Positions 34,594 to 42,761 of a DNA stretch of 64,000 nt are shown one piece after another (the stretch's first letter is position 1; each line of letters begins with the position of its first letter). The DNA comes from Nisaea sediminum (GTDB lineage: Bacteria; Pseudomonadota; Alphaproteobacteria; Thalassobaculales; Thalassobaculaceae), in the NCBI RefSeq assembly GCF_014904705.1, contig NZ_JACZCQ010000001.1, positions 1 to 64,000 on the forward strand, read 5' to 3'. The translations under genes were made by a program, and so were the position numbers. The notes under the pieces are model-generated. The model was not told where the DNA came from and did not search any database. It was given only the letters and a program-made list of their open reading frames with translations.

Positions 34594-35406
34594 TTACGGG
34601 CGGCGATAGATCATCCAGTAGATGAAGGCGACGAAGCCCCCTCCGCCGACCATGTTGCCAAGCGTGACGGGCAGGATGTTGCCCGCGATTCGCGCCAGCG
34701 TGGCCTCCGGAACGCCTGAAAACGCGGCAATCGGCAGAAAGTACATGTTGGCGATCGAGTGTTCGAGACCGATCGCGACGAAGGCGCTGATCGGGAACAG
34801 GATGGCGGAAATCTTCCCCGGCACGGAGCGCGCCGCGACGCAGAGCCAGACCGCGAGACAAACCAGAACGTTGCAGAGCAGGCCGCGCCAGAAGTTTTGT
34901 TCGAACGAAAGTTCGAATTTGCCAATCGCGATGCGCGTCGCGGTCTCCAGCACCGCCCCGCCGCCGATCTCCAGCACCCCTGCGCGCCAGGCGATGAGAG
35001 CGGTGGCGACCGCGCCGACCAGATTTCCGAGATAGACCAGCACCCAGTTGCGGACGAGGGCGGAGGCGCTGACCTTGCCGTCGACCCAGGCCATGACCAT
35101 CAGGCTGTTGCCGGTAAAGAGCTCGGCCCCGCCGACCACGACCAGAACGAGCCCGAGGGAGAAGGCGAGACCGCCGAGGAGCCGGGTCGGCCCGAGACCG
35201 AGATCGCTGCCCGTCACGGTCACGGTGAAGACCATGGCGCCGAAGGAAATGAAGGCACCGGCGAGGATGGCGAGAAGCAGGATCTTCAGAGCCGGGAGGT
35301 GGGCCTTGCCGACGCCGGAGGTCTCGACGAGTTCGGCGATCCTTGCCGGCGTGTGGGCCTCGAAGGCCGACGGGCGCGCACCCGGCCGGGATTCCTCTTG
35401 CGTCAT
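34594..35406 (-). CDS. Formate/nitrite transporter (FNT) family channel
   Basis: About 270 residues from the ATG at 35406, chosen because GGGGGGA lies seven bases upstream; in-frame ATGs at 35412 and 35430 fit the site less well. Six hydrophobic helices are visible. FNT signatures are present: GGAELFTGNSLMVMAW, NWVLVYLGNLVGAV, and IGLEHSIANMYFLPI, whose His is the central pore residue. FNT pentamers pass formate, nitrite, hydrosulfide or related small anions. No formate or nitrite enzyme is encoded nearby, so the substrate stays open. Confidence 0.9.
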   Translation of the reverse strand: MTQEESRPGARPSAFEAHTPARIAELVETSGVGKAHLPALKILLLAILAGAFISFGAMVFTVTVTGSDLGLGPTRLLGGLAFSLGLVLVVVGGAELFTGNSLMVMAWVDGKVSASALVRNWVLVYLGNLVGAVATALIAWRAGVLEIGGGAVLETATRIAIGKFELSFEQNFWRGLLCNVLVCLAVWLCVAARSVPGKISAILFPISAFVAIGLEHSIANMYFLPIAAFSGVPEATLARIAGNILPVTLGNMVGGGGFVAFIYWMIYRRP

Positions 35407-35556
35407 TTTCATTCCCCCCAATCCAGGCATCCGGACATCGTTTCCCTTGGCGATAGACTGACATGACCGCCCCGCGGGTCAAGCGGCGGCCGGGCTTGTG
35501 GGGCGCTTGCGGATCGGAGAGACTGCCGCCACGCAAGCGCGATGGAGGAACCGAAC

Positions 35557-36360
35557 ATGACCGGCGGGACTATTGAAAAGGAACGGGCGATCGCCCGGCA
35601 ACTGCTTGCGGAACACGCATCCCGGACACCTTACCATACGCTGACGGGCGACCTGGCGCTTGCGAACATGGCGGAGGCCTACCGGGCGCAACAGGCTTTC
35701 ATCGCCCAGCGCCGCGCTGACAAGGGAGTCGGGATCGCCGGCTACAAGATCGCTCTGACCTCCAAGGCGATGCAGGACTTCGTCGGCGTCGGCCATCCGC
35801 TGCTCGGTGCTATTTTCGAGGACACGGTGAGCGCCTCTCCGGCGGACATATCTCTCGCCGATTTTCAGCGCGTCGGCATCGAGTTCGAATTGGCGCTCAG
35901 GCTCGGACGCGACGTACCCGCGGCGCCGGCGCCCTATGACGCCGAAAGTATCGCTGCCTTCGTCGACGCGGTGATTCCCGCCTTCGAACTGGTCGAGGAC
36001 CGAAACGCGGTCTACGAGAATTTCGATGCTCTCTCCCTTGTCGCTGACAATGCCTGGAGCGCGGGCGTGGTTCTCGGGACCCCGGTCGGCGATTGGCGCG
36101 CCCTCGATCTCGCCGCCACACCGGCGCGGCTGGAGGCGAACGGCGAGGTGGAGACAGCAACGACCGGAGCCGCGCTCGGCAATCCGCTGAACGCGCTGGC
36201 GTGGGCGGCGAACGAGCTCGGCGCGCAGGGGCGGCCGCTTTCGGCCGGCATGATCGTGATGACCGGTTCGACCATGAAGACGCGATTCCCGGCCGCAGGA
36301 GACGCGTTCCATTACGGGATCGAGGGAGTGGGCGAGGTCCGGCTGTCCATCCTGCCATGA
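35557..36360 (+). CDS. 2-keto-4-pentenoate hydratase / fumarylacetoacetase-superfamily protein (MhpD-like)
   Basis: About 267 residues from the ATG at 35557, with GGAGG upstream; the ATG at 35542 precedes that site and is rejected. Family features are GVGIAGYKIALTSKAMQ, GHPLLGAIFEDTV, and the metal-binding RVGIEFELALRLGRD (E-x-E) with a later AFELVEDRN. The C-terminus has MIVMTGSTMKT..AAGD. Such enzymes hydrate 2-hydroxydienoates in meta-cleavage pathways or decarboxylate oxo-acids. No meta-cleavage dioxygenase is present, though a Rieske oxygenase lies at 39800. The stop overlaps the start of the DUF547 gene (ATGA). Confidence 0.87.
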   Translation: MTGGTIEKERAIARQLLAEHASRTPYHTLTGDLALANMAEAYRAQQAFIAQRRADKGVGIAGYKIALTSKAMQDFVGVGHPLLGAIFEDTVSASPADISLADFQRVGIEFELALRLGRDVPAAPAPYDAESIAAFVDAVIPAFELVEDRNAVYENFDALSLVADNAWSAGVVLGTPVGDWRALDLAATPARLEANGEVETATTGAALGNPLNALAWAANELGAQGRPLSAGMIVMTGSTMKTRFPAAGDAFHYGIEGVGEVRLSILP

Positions 36361-37232
36361 CCCGATCTCCCGCACCGGCGCGCCGCCAGGTGCTGGCGGG
36401 TCTGATGACGGCGGTTGCGCTCGGCGGCTGCTCAGGTCTGGGTGCCTACCGGGAGGACACGCCCTTCCGGCCGGGCCCGGTACGGCCGCTCGAACACTGG
36501 AAGGCCTTCAGTCCCGGCTCGCAGCGTCTGGTCGATCACAGTCTCTGGAACCGTTTCCTCAGGACCTACCGGCGGCTCCGCTCCGACCGGGTGCCGCTGC
36601 TGCCCTACGGCGAGGTGGCGAGCGCCGAACTGGAGCTGCTCGACGAATATCTCTCGCAGCTCGCGGCGACACCGGTACGCAGCCTCGACCGGCCGGAGCA
36701 GTACGCCTTCTGGCTGAACCTCCACAATGCGCTGGTGGTCCGTCTGATCGAGCGGGCCTATCTCGTGCTTTCCATCCGCGACATCGATTTCGGTGACGGC
36801 ACGCCCTGGAACCGCCCGATCGTTGAGGTCGAGGGGCAGCGCCTCAGCCTCGCCGATATCCGGGATCGGGTCCTGCGCGCCTTTTGGCGGGACGGCCGGT
36901 TGCATTACGGTCTCAGCTATGGCGCCATCGGCTCGCCCGGCCTGCTTGGCGAGGCTTTTACTGGGGCCAATGTCGACAGGCTGCTCGACGAGCAGGCACT
37001 CGATTTCGTCAATCATCCGCGTGGCGTCTGGGTCGATGGCAACAGAGCGGTGCTGTCCGCCATCTACGACTGGTATGCCGAGGACTTCGGCGGCTCGCGG
37101 GCGGCGATACTGGCGCACCTGAAGCTCTACGCGCTGCCGGGCCTGAGGCCGTTGCTGCGTGAGGACCTCGCCCTCGACTATGCGTTCGACTGGTCGCTCA
37201 ACGACGCGACCGGCAGCCTCGGGAAGATTTGA
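36357..37232 (+). CDS. DUF547 domain lipoprotein
   Basis: About 291 residues from the ATG at 36357 overlapping the hydratase stop. The N-terminus ARRQVLAGLMTAVALGGCSGL combines a short basic region, a hydrophobic core and a lipobox (LGGC), so it should be anchored to a membrane as a lipoprotein. The DUF547 domain is marked by PEQYAFWLNLHNALVVRLI, LRAFWRDGRLHYGLSYGAIGSPGL and a C-terminal LALDYAFDWSLNDA. The function of DUF547 is not established; some members resemble cysteine proteases. Coupling to a cytoplasmic hydratase is odd and may only reflect gene packing. Confidence 0.85.
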   Translation: MTRSPAPARRQVLAGLMTAVALGGCSGLGAYREDTPFRPGPVRPLEHWKAFSPGSQRLVDHSLWNRFLRTYRRLRSDRVPLLPYGEVASAELELLDEYLSQLAATPVRSLDRPEQYAFWLNLHNALVVRLIERAYLVLSIRDIDFGDGTPWNRPIVEVEGQRLSLADIRDRVLRAFWRDGRLHYGLSYGAIGSPGLLGEAFTGANVDRLLDEQALDFVNHPRGVWVDGNRAVLSAIYDWYAEDFGGSRAAILAHLKLYALPGLRPLLREDLALDYAFDWSLNDATGSLGKI

Positions 37233-37459
37233 GTTCTCGATCCTTCCCGGAACCTTCGGCGGAGCCTCCGCGTTGATCTGTCACGGCGGCGGAGAGAACA
37301 TATCGTCAGTCCGGGTTTGATCTTGCCGCCGCAATCGGGTTGAGTGGTGCTCTTTCCAACGGGGACGAAATTCTGTCCCGCCCTCGCTCTTGACGCGCTA
37401 GTGTCTTTCAAAAGGCATCACCGCCGCAGCACAACCGGTCTGGCAAGGAGACGCATGCA

Positions 37460-38272
37460 ATGAAACAAGTCCTTCTCCCGTTCGGGTCTGACAATGCCGA
37501 TGTCACGCCGGTCGCGGCCGCCGCGCAGTTCGCGAGCCGGTTCGACGGCAAGGTCACGGCCCTGTTCTATCCGCGGCTGCCGGATCCGGTGATCGTCGAT
37601 CCGATGAGCGGCGGCGTCGTCTCCTACGAGGGAATCGACGAGGAGGTCGCGGCGCAGCGCGAGCAGGCGCAGGGCCAGTTCGCCGCCCTGAAGGACGGGC
37701 TCGCGGCGGATCTCGCGGCCCGGATCTCGGTCGACATGCAGCGCCTGTCGAACTGGCGTCAGATCGGCGAGGAATCGCGGGTCTTCGATCTCACCGTGGT
37801 GGCGCGGGCGAGCAAGAGCCCGCACTGGCAGACCCTGTTCGAGATGGCGCTGTTCGAGGGCGGCCGGCCGGTGATGCTGGTGCCGGAAGGCTGGAGCAAG
37901 CCGTTCGGCGACACGGTGGTCATCGCCTGGAACCGCAGCACCGAGACGGCGCGTCTGATCGGCCAGAGCCTGGGCGCGCTCAAGGCGGCGAAGTCCGTGC
38001 ATATCGTCGAGCTGGAAGGCTGGTACACGGCCGGGCCGGACGGCAAGGCGCTGCAGGCCTACTTTGCCGGCCACGGCATCGAGGCCCAGCACCACAAGGC
38101 CGACGCCCCGAACGGACCGGGCGCGAAGATGGTGGAACTGTCGCGCGATCTCGGCGCCGATCTGATGCTGAAGGGGGCCTACACGCAAAGCCGCCTGACA
38201 CAGCTGATCTTTGGTGGCGCCACCCGTCAGGTGCTCGAGCAATCGGACATCCCCGTCATCTTCGCTCATTGA
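37460..38272 (+). CDS. Universal stress protein (UspA) family protein
   Basis: A 270-residue protein about twice the size of a single Usp domain. It starts MKQVLLPFGSDNADVTPVAAAAQFASRF, the first strand and helix of the fold, and ends DLMLKGAYTQSRLTQLIFGGATRQVLEQSDIPVIFAH, in which the GGAT stretch is the ATP-phosphate region of the second domain (quoted here in pieces). DTVVIAWNRSTETARLI in the middle marks the start of the second domain, so it is a tandem Usp. An AAGGAG site lies nine bases upstream. It stands alone between the DUF547 gene and fliG. Confidence 0.87.
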   Translation: MKQVLLPFGSDNADVTPVAAAAQFASRFDGKVTALFYPRLPDPVIVDPMSGGVVSYEGIDEEVAAQREQAQGQFAALKDGLAADLAARISVDMQRLSNWRQIGEESRVFDLTVVARASKSPHWQTLFEMALFEGGRPVMLVPEGWSKPFGDTVVIAWNRSTETARLIGQSLGALKAAKSVHIVELEGWYTAGPDGKALQAYFAGHGIEAQHHKADAPNGPGAKMVELSRDLGADLMLKGAYTQSRLTQLIFGGATRQVLEQSDIPVIFAH

Positions 38273-38372
38273 TCCGCGGGCAGCCGTGCGGTCAGAGCCG
38301 GGCTTTGATGCTTCGCTCAGATTTGTTATTATTAACCAAATGCATGGGTTGATCTGAGAGAGGGCTCCCACC

Positions 38373-39395
38373 ATGGGCATGCGGGTCCGTGAGGATTACC
38401 GGGGCATTACCGGACCGGAGAAGGCCGCGATCCTTCTGATGTCGCTTGGGGAAGACCAGGCGGCGAAGATTTTTGCTCTGCTCGACGACGAGGAGATCAA
38501 GGAAGTCTCGCAGGTGATGGCCGGGCTCGGCACGGTCAGCTCCAATATCGTCGAGCGGCTGTTCGTCGAGTTCGCCGAGCAGGTCTCCTCCACCGGCTCC
38601 CTCGTGGGCTCCATGGATTCGACCGAGCGGCTGCTGACCAAGGTGCTTGGCGGCGACCGCGTCAACGAGATCATGGAGGAAATCCGCGGTCCGGCCGGCC
38701 GCACCATGTGGGACAAGCTCGCCAATGTGAACGAGCAGGTCCTCGCGAATTACCTGAAGAACGAATATCCGCAGACCGTCGCGGTCATTCTCGGCAAGAT
38801 CGGCCAGGCCCATGCCGGCAAGGTGCTCTCGATCCTGCCGGAGAACTTCGCCATGGAAGTGGTCATGCGCATGCTGCGCATGGAGGCCGTGAACAAGGAG
38901 ATCGAGAAGGACGTGGAGCGGGTGCTGCGCACCGAGTTCATGTCGAACCTCGCCCGCACCAACCGTCGCGACGCGCACGAGATGATGGCGGAGATCTTCA
39001 ACAACCTCGACCGGGCGACGGAGAGCCGGTTCCTCTCGGCGCTGGAAGAGCGCAACAAGGACAGCGCGGAGAAGATCCGCAGCCTGATGTTCACCTTCGA
39101 GGATCTGGCGCGGATCGATCCGGCAGGTGTGCAGACGCTGCTCAGGGCCGTCGACAAGGACAAGCTGACGATCGCGCTGAAGGGCGCGTCGGAGGAGCTG
39201 AAGGATCTGTTCTTCTCCAACATGTCGGAACGTGCGGCGAAGCTGCTGCGCGAGGACATGCAGTCGCTCGGCCCGATGCGGCTGAAGGACGTGGAGGAGG
39301 CGCAGACCGCGATGGTCACGGCGGCGAAGGATCTGGCGGACCGCGGCGAACTCGTGATCGGCGGCTCCGGCGGCGACGACCAGCTGGTATACTGA
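38373..39395 (+). CDS. fliG: Flagellar motor switch protein FliG
   Basis: A 340-residue protein. The N-terminal domain starts [23 protein letters not shown]; the middle domain contains the EHPQ-like signature [15 protein letters not shown]; the C-terminal torque-generating domain has [26 protein letters not shown] and [14 protein letters not shown] with its charged residues. FliG assembles the rotor C-ring with FliM and FliN and contacts the MotA stator. The usual neighbours fliF, fliN and the fli operon are absent from the window, so fliG is detached here. The ATG follows CTCCCACC rather than a clear ribosome-binding site. Confidence 0.95.
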   Translation: MGMRVREDYRGITGPEKAAILLMSLGEDQAAKIFALLDDEEIKEVSQVMAGLGTVSSNIVERLFVEFAEQVSSTGSLVGSMDSTERLLTKVLGGDRVNEIMEEIRGPAGRTMWDKLANVNEQVLANYLKNEYPQTVAVILGKIGQAHAGKVLSILPENFAMEVVMRMLRMEAVNKEIEKDVERVLRTEFMSNLARTNRRDAHEMMAEIFNNLDRATESRFLSALEERNKDSAEKIRSLMFTFEDLARIDPAGVQTLLRAVDKDKLTIALKGASEELKDLFFSNMSERAAKLLREDMQSLGPMRLKDVEEAQTAMVTAAKDLADRGELVIGGSGGDDQLVY

Positions 39396-39420
39396 ACCGG
39401 CAACGGATGCCGGAGGCGTC

Positions 39421-39756
39421 ATGGGGTTCGATTTCGACCATTTCCGCGAACGTCTTCTCGCCCGGCGGGCGGAAATCCAGTCCGTGATGGAAGCCGCATC
39501 CGACTCTGCCAAACCGGTCGAACTGGACCAGACGCGGGTCGGCCGTCTGTCGCGTATGGATGCCCTGCAGGGACAGGCCATGGCCAAGGAAACCGAACGC
39601 CGGCGCGGGCTCGAACTGCAGCGCATCAGAACCGCCCTTGAGCGTATCGAGGAGGAGGAGTTCGGCTATTGCGTTTCCTGCGGCGAGGAAATCCCCCTGA
39701 AGCGCCTCGAGTTCGATCCGGCGGTTACGACTTGCATCGACTGTGCCGGCAAATGA
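39421..39756 (+). CDS. DksA/TraR-family C4 zinc-finger protein
   Basis: A 111-residue protein with an N-terminal coiled-coil (DFDHFRERLLARRAEIQS) and C-terminal four-Cys zinc finger: FGYCVSCGEEIPLKR and TCIDCAGK. This is the DksA/TraR architecture; these proteins enter the RNA polymerase secondary channel and modulate transcription with ppGpp. It is shorter than E. coli DksA (151 residues), closer to TraR/YbiI-type proteins. GGAGG precedes the ATG. It begins 25 bases after fliG on the same strand, so it could be co-transcribed with it. Whether the coiled-coil tip acidic residues are functional cannot be judged by eye. Confidence 0.9.
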   Translation: MGFDFDHFRERLLARRAEIQSVMEAASDSAKPVELDQTRVGRLSRMDALQGQAMAKETERRRGLELQRIRTALERIEEEEFGYCVSCGEEIPLKRLEFDPAVTTCIDCAGK

Positions 39757-39799
39757 TGGCGCTTGCGGGCCTGTGGCGCCCTTGGCACTCTCCGGCCCC

Positions 39800-40867
39800 A
39801 TGAACGAGCTCACACAAAAGACCGACGACGGATTTCTCCGCGATCTCTGGTATTTCGCCCTGCCGGCATCGGCCCTGAAGCCGGGACAGATGATCGCCAA
39901 GACGCTTCTCGGCGAGCCGGTGGTGATCGCCCGCCAGGCCGACGGAACGGCCTACGCGCTGCGCGACATCTGTCCGCATCGCGGCATCCCGCTGTCCGAC
40001 GGCCGCATGGTCGGCGACGAGGTCGAGTGCTGCTATCACGGCTGGCGCTTCAACTGCGAGGGCACCTGCACGCTGATCCCGTCGATCACGACGGAGCAGG
40101 ATTTCGATTCGACCCGAATCAGGGTGCGGAACTATCCGCTGGTGGAGAAACATGGCGGGCTCTGGATATTCATGGCGCGGCCCGACGCGAAGTTGCTGTC
40201 GGCGGATCTGCCGGATCCGGGATTGCCGGACATTCCCGATTTCGCGGAGCTCCCGAACATCCAGGTCAGCATGGATTTTCCCTGTCATATCGACCATGCG
40301 GTGATCGGCCTGATGGATCCGGCCCACGGGCCCTATGTGCACAAGAGCATCCTCTGGCGCGACGAGAAGAGCATGCACGACAAGGCGAAGGCGTTCGGCC
40401 CGTCCGAGTTCGGTTTCGCCATGAAGCGCCATCCTCCGTCGAAGAACGCGGCCGCCTACAAGATCCTCGGCGGCGAGATCACCACCGAGATTCGCTTCCG
40501 GCTCCCGGGCATCCGGGTCGAGCATATCATCGCCGGCCGCTACCAGCTCTGTAACCTCACCTGCGTGACGCCGATCGGCCCGATGCAGACCGAGGTGCAT
40601 CACATGGTCTACTGGACCGCGCCCTGGCTGACGCCGCTGAAGCCGCTGCTGATCCCGCTGGTGAAGCGCTTTCTCGGGCAGGACCGGGACGTTGTGGTGA
40701 AGCAGCAGCGCGGCCTCGCGTTCAACCCGCAGCTCATGCTGATCAACGACTCGGACATCCAGGCCAAATGGTATTTCCGCCTGAAGAAATCCTTCGAGAC
40801 CTGGCGCAAGGATGGCGGCGCCTTCGACAATCCGGTGCGCGACACGGTGCTGCGCTGGCGGAGTTGA
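39800..40867 (+). CDS. Rieske [2Fe-2S] non-haem iron oxygenase, alpha-subunit type
   Basis: About 355 residues from the ATG at 39800. The Rieske cluster motif is CPHRGIPLSDGRM followed by CCYHGWRFN (CxH and CxxH), within the first 100 residues. The catalytic domain follows, with iron-ligand candidates in CHIDHAVIGLMDPAHGPYVH. The relationship is closest to Rieske oxygenases such as vanillate demethylase, ketosteroid or pheophorbide oxygenases. No ferredoxin reductase is adjacent. The PNPOx-fold gene follows 57 bases later. The substrate is unknown. Confidence 0.9.
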   Translation: MNELTQKTDDGFLRDLWYFALPASALKPGQMIAKTLLGEPVVIARQADGTAYALRDICPHRGIPLSDGRMVGDEVECCYHGWRFNCEGTCTLIPSITTEQDFDSTRIRVRNYPLVEKHGGLWIFMARPDAKLLSADLPDPGLPDIPDFAELPNIQVSMDFPCHIDHAVIGLMDPAHGPYVHKSILWRDEKSMHDKAKAFGPSEFGFAMKRHPPSKNAAAYKILGGEITTEIRFRLPGIRVEHIIAGRYQLCNLTCVTPIGPMQTEVHHMVYWTAPWLTPLKPLLIPLVKRFLGQDRDVVVKQQRGLAFNPQLMLINDSDIQAKWYFRLKKSFETWRKDGGAFDNPVRDTVLRWRS

Positions 40868-40924
40868 CCTCGGAGCGGTCGCGGCGCAGCATGGCCGCTC
40901 TTTAATCACTCCCGGACGAAAATC

Positions 40925-41536
40925 ATGGCGAAGATCGAGACCGTCGAGGCGCTGCGCGCCATCTACAAACCCGTGCATGAGCGGGCGCGGCAGAAGGAAA
41001 TTCCGGTTCTCGACAAGCACTGCCGCCGTTTCATCGAGCTCTCGCCTTTCCTGCTGCTGGCAACCCACAACGCGGAGGGCGTTGTCGATATCTCGCCGCG
41101 CGGCGACGGACCGGGCTTCGTCGCCATGCCGGACGACAGCACCCTGTTGATTCCGGACCGGCCGGGCAACAACCGGCTCGATTCCCTGCAGAACATCCTC
41201 GAGAACCCGACGGTTTCGGTGATCTTCCTTGTGCCCGGCGTGGACGAGACCCTGCGGATCCGGGGCCGGGCCGAGGTTCGCGACGACGAGGATCTGCGCG
41301 CCGGGTTCGAGGTCCAGAAACGGCTGCCGGCGACCGTGATCCGGATCGCGATCGACACCGCCTTCCTGCATTGCGCCAAGGCGCTGATGCGCTCGCGTCT
41401 CTGGGATCCGGCGACGGTGAATGACCGCTCCGTGCTGCCGAGCCTCGGCCAGATGATCAAGGACCAGATCGGCATCGACATGCCGGTCGAGACCCAGGCA
41501 GAGATGGTCGCGCGCTACAAGGAAACGCTGTACTGA
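40925..41536 (+). CDS. Pyridoxamine 5'-phosphate oxidase-fold (flavin-binding) family protein
   Basis: A 203-residue protein. LSPFLLLATHNAEGVVDISPRGDGPGFV, RPGNNRLDSLQNILENP and VSVIFLVPGVDETLRIRGRAEV (each quoted in part) are the split-barrel features of the MSMEG_1061-type PNPOx family, which binds FMN or F420 and reduces or oxidises small molecules. It is downstream of the Rieske oxygenase on the same strand and may share its transcript. The palindromic repeat at 41569 follows and probably ends the transcript. Confidence 0.85.
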   Translation: MAKIETVEALRAIYKPVHERARQKEIPVLDKHCRRFIELSPFLLLATHNAEGVVDISPRGDGPGFVAMPDDSTLLIPDRPGNNRLDSLQNILENPTVSVIFLVPGVDETLRIRGRAEVRDDEDLRAGFEVQKRLPATVIRIAIDTAFLHCAKALMRSRLWDPATVNDRSVLPSLGQMIKDQIGIDMPVETQAEMVARYKETLY

Positions 41537-41568
41537 GCCTTAAGCGCTTCCTTCGCCGCTCATAATCG

Positions 41569-41654
41569 GTCGTCATCCCCATGCAAATGGGGACCCAGGG
41601 AGCGTAGAGCGGTAACCTGGATCCCTGGGTCCCCGCTTTCGCGGGAATGACGAC
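41569..41654 (+). repeat. ~86-bp palindromic interspersed repeat, copy 1
   Basis: Begins GTCGTCAT and ends ATGACGAC. The left arm holds ATGGGGACCCAGGG and the right arm TCCCTGGGTCCCCG plus CGCGGGAATGACGAC, so the whole unit can fold on itself. It is closely related to the copies at 46408-46492 and 46833-46919 and lies in the same orientation as the latter. It separates two convergent genes and is followed by TTTTTT, so on the plus strand it can also act as an intrinsic terminator. Palindromes of this GTCATTCCCGCG type are common in proteobacterial genomes. Confidence 0.85.
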
Positions 41655-41684
41655 TTTTTTGGCGCGAACTAACTCAGAGAGGCG

Positions 41685-42596
41685 CTAAGCAACCCCCTCC
41701 AGAACCTCTTTTTCCTTCTGAAACAGCCGCGCGAGCTCGTCCATCATCGCGCGGACGCGGGGCAGGGTGCGGAGGTCGCGATGGACCAGCATCCACTGGT
41801 CGGCGATCACGTCCTCCAGCACCGGCGTCGCGCGGACGAGGTTCGGGTCCGGATCGCCGATGAAGCAGGGCAGCACGGTCACGCCCGCACCTGACGAAAC
41901 CGCGTAATGCAGGTTGTTGCCGTTGTTGGTGCGGACCGCCGGGACGCGGTTTCCGAGCAGGCGGCGGATCCAGGCCTGGCCCGGCATGTACTGGTGGGCC
42001 TCGTCGAAGCCGACCCACGGCAGGTAGGCGAGGGATATGTTCAGGGGATCGCAGCCCGCGCCTCCGCTCCCAATCTGACCGACGAGCTGCGGCGTGCCGT
42101 AGACCGCGTAGCGGAACCGGCCGATCCGCCGTGTCACGAGATCCGCCGCGTCCGGCACCTGCTCGCGGATCGAGATGTCCGCCTCGCGGCGCGAGAGATT
42201 CGCCATCAGGTGGGTAACGTGAAACTCGATCTCGATCTCCGGCAAGCGGTCGCGCAGCTCGACGAGGTGCCGGGTCAGGAACTGCATCATGTGCTCGCCG
42301 ACGGAAACCCGGACCGTGCCGCGCGCCGTGTCGGTGAGGCCGAGGCTGCGCCGCTCGATCGCCTGCGCCGCGTCATCCATCGCTTCCACATCGGCCAGCA
42401 GCTGTTCCGCCGCAGGGGTCAGGACATAGCCGTCCGGCAGACGGTCGAACAGTCGGGCGCCGATCGCGTCCTCGAGCGACTTCACCCGCCGCGCAACAGT
42501 CGGATGGCTGACATTCAGCGCCTTCGCCGCCGCCGTCAGGCTGCGTTCGCGCGCGAGGGTCAGAAAGACCCGGTAATCGTCCCAGTCGGTCAACAT
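41685..42596 (-). CDS. LysR-family transcriptional regulator
   Basis: A 303-residue protein. The DNA-binding part is MLTDWDDYRVFLTLARER followed by SLTAAAKALNVSHPTVARRVKSLEDAIG, the pattern of LysR regulators in the small-regulon GcvA/PecT-like group. The effector domain includes ARGTVRVSVGEHMMQFLTRHL. It is divergent from the double ABC exporter, with an 8-bp inverted repeat between the two start codons, so it most likely controls that gene in response to an exported compound or stress (inference). Confidence 0.9.
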   Translation of the reverse strand: MLTDWDDYRVFLTLARERSLTAAAKALNVSHPTVARRVKSLEDAIGARLFDRLPDGYVLTPAAEQLLADVEAMDDAAQAIERRSLGLTDTARGTVRVSVGEHMMQFLTRHLVELRDRLPEIEIEFHVTHLMANLSRREADISIREQVPDAADLVTRRIGRFRYAVYGTPQLVGQIGSGGAGCDPLNISLAYLPWVGFDEAHQYMPGQAWIRRLLGNRVPAVRTNNGNNLHYAVSSGAGVTVLPCFIGDPDPNLVRATPVLEDVIADQWMLVHRDLRTLPRVRAMMDELARLFQKEKEVLEGVA

Positions 42597-42636
42597 GGCG
42601 GCACCTTACTGCGAGTGGTTCGCAAATAGACGGTAC

Positions 42637-42662
42637 AATTTTGTTCGCCGTGATACAAAATT
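42637..42662. promoter_or_regulatory. Inverted repeat between LysR gene and ABC exporter, operator candidate
   Basis: AATTTTGT (42637-42644) and ACAAAATT (42655-42662) form a perfect 8-bp inverted repeat with a 10-nt spacer in the A/T-rich divergent promoter region. It would suit binding of a LysR dimer. Confidence 0.5.
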
Positions 42663-42761
42663 TATCCAGTCCCGGAAAATTATCTTTCCGATAATCTGAT
42701 CGCGGTTGGATTTCCGGGCGATGGCTCTTGCATGTCCGGACAGTCGCAAGGGGACCACGCG

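Noticed and set aside
35542-35557. Earlier ATG of the MhpD-like gene
   Set aside because: GGAGG lies between the two ATGs and suits only the second (35557) as start codon.
37454-37462. ATG just before the Usp gene start
   Set aside because: That ATG reads into a stop codon after one further codon. The in-frame ATG at 37460 is the start.
40874-40901. Possible terminator after the Rieske oxygenase (GAGCGG and CCGCTC followed by TTTAATC)
   Set aside because: The stem is only six base pairs with a 16-nt loop and the gene downstream is on the same strand and close by, so I do not call a terminator there.
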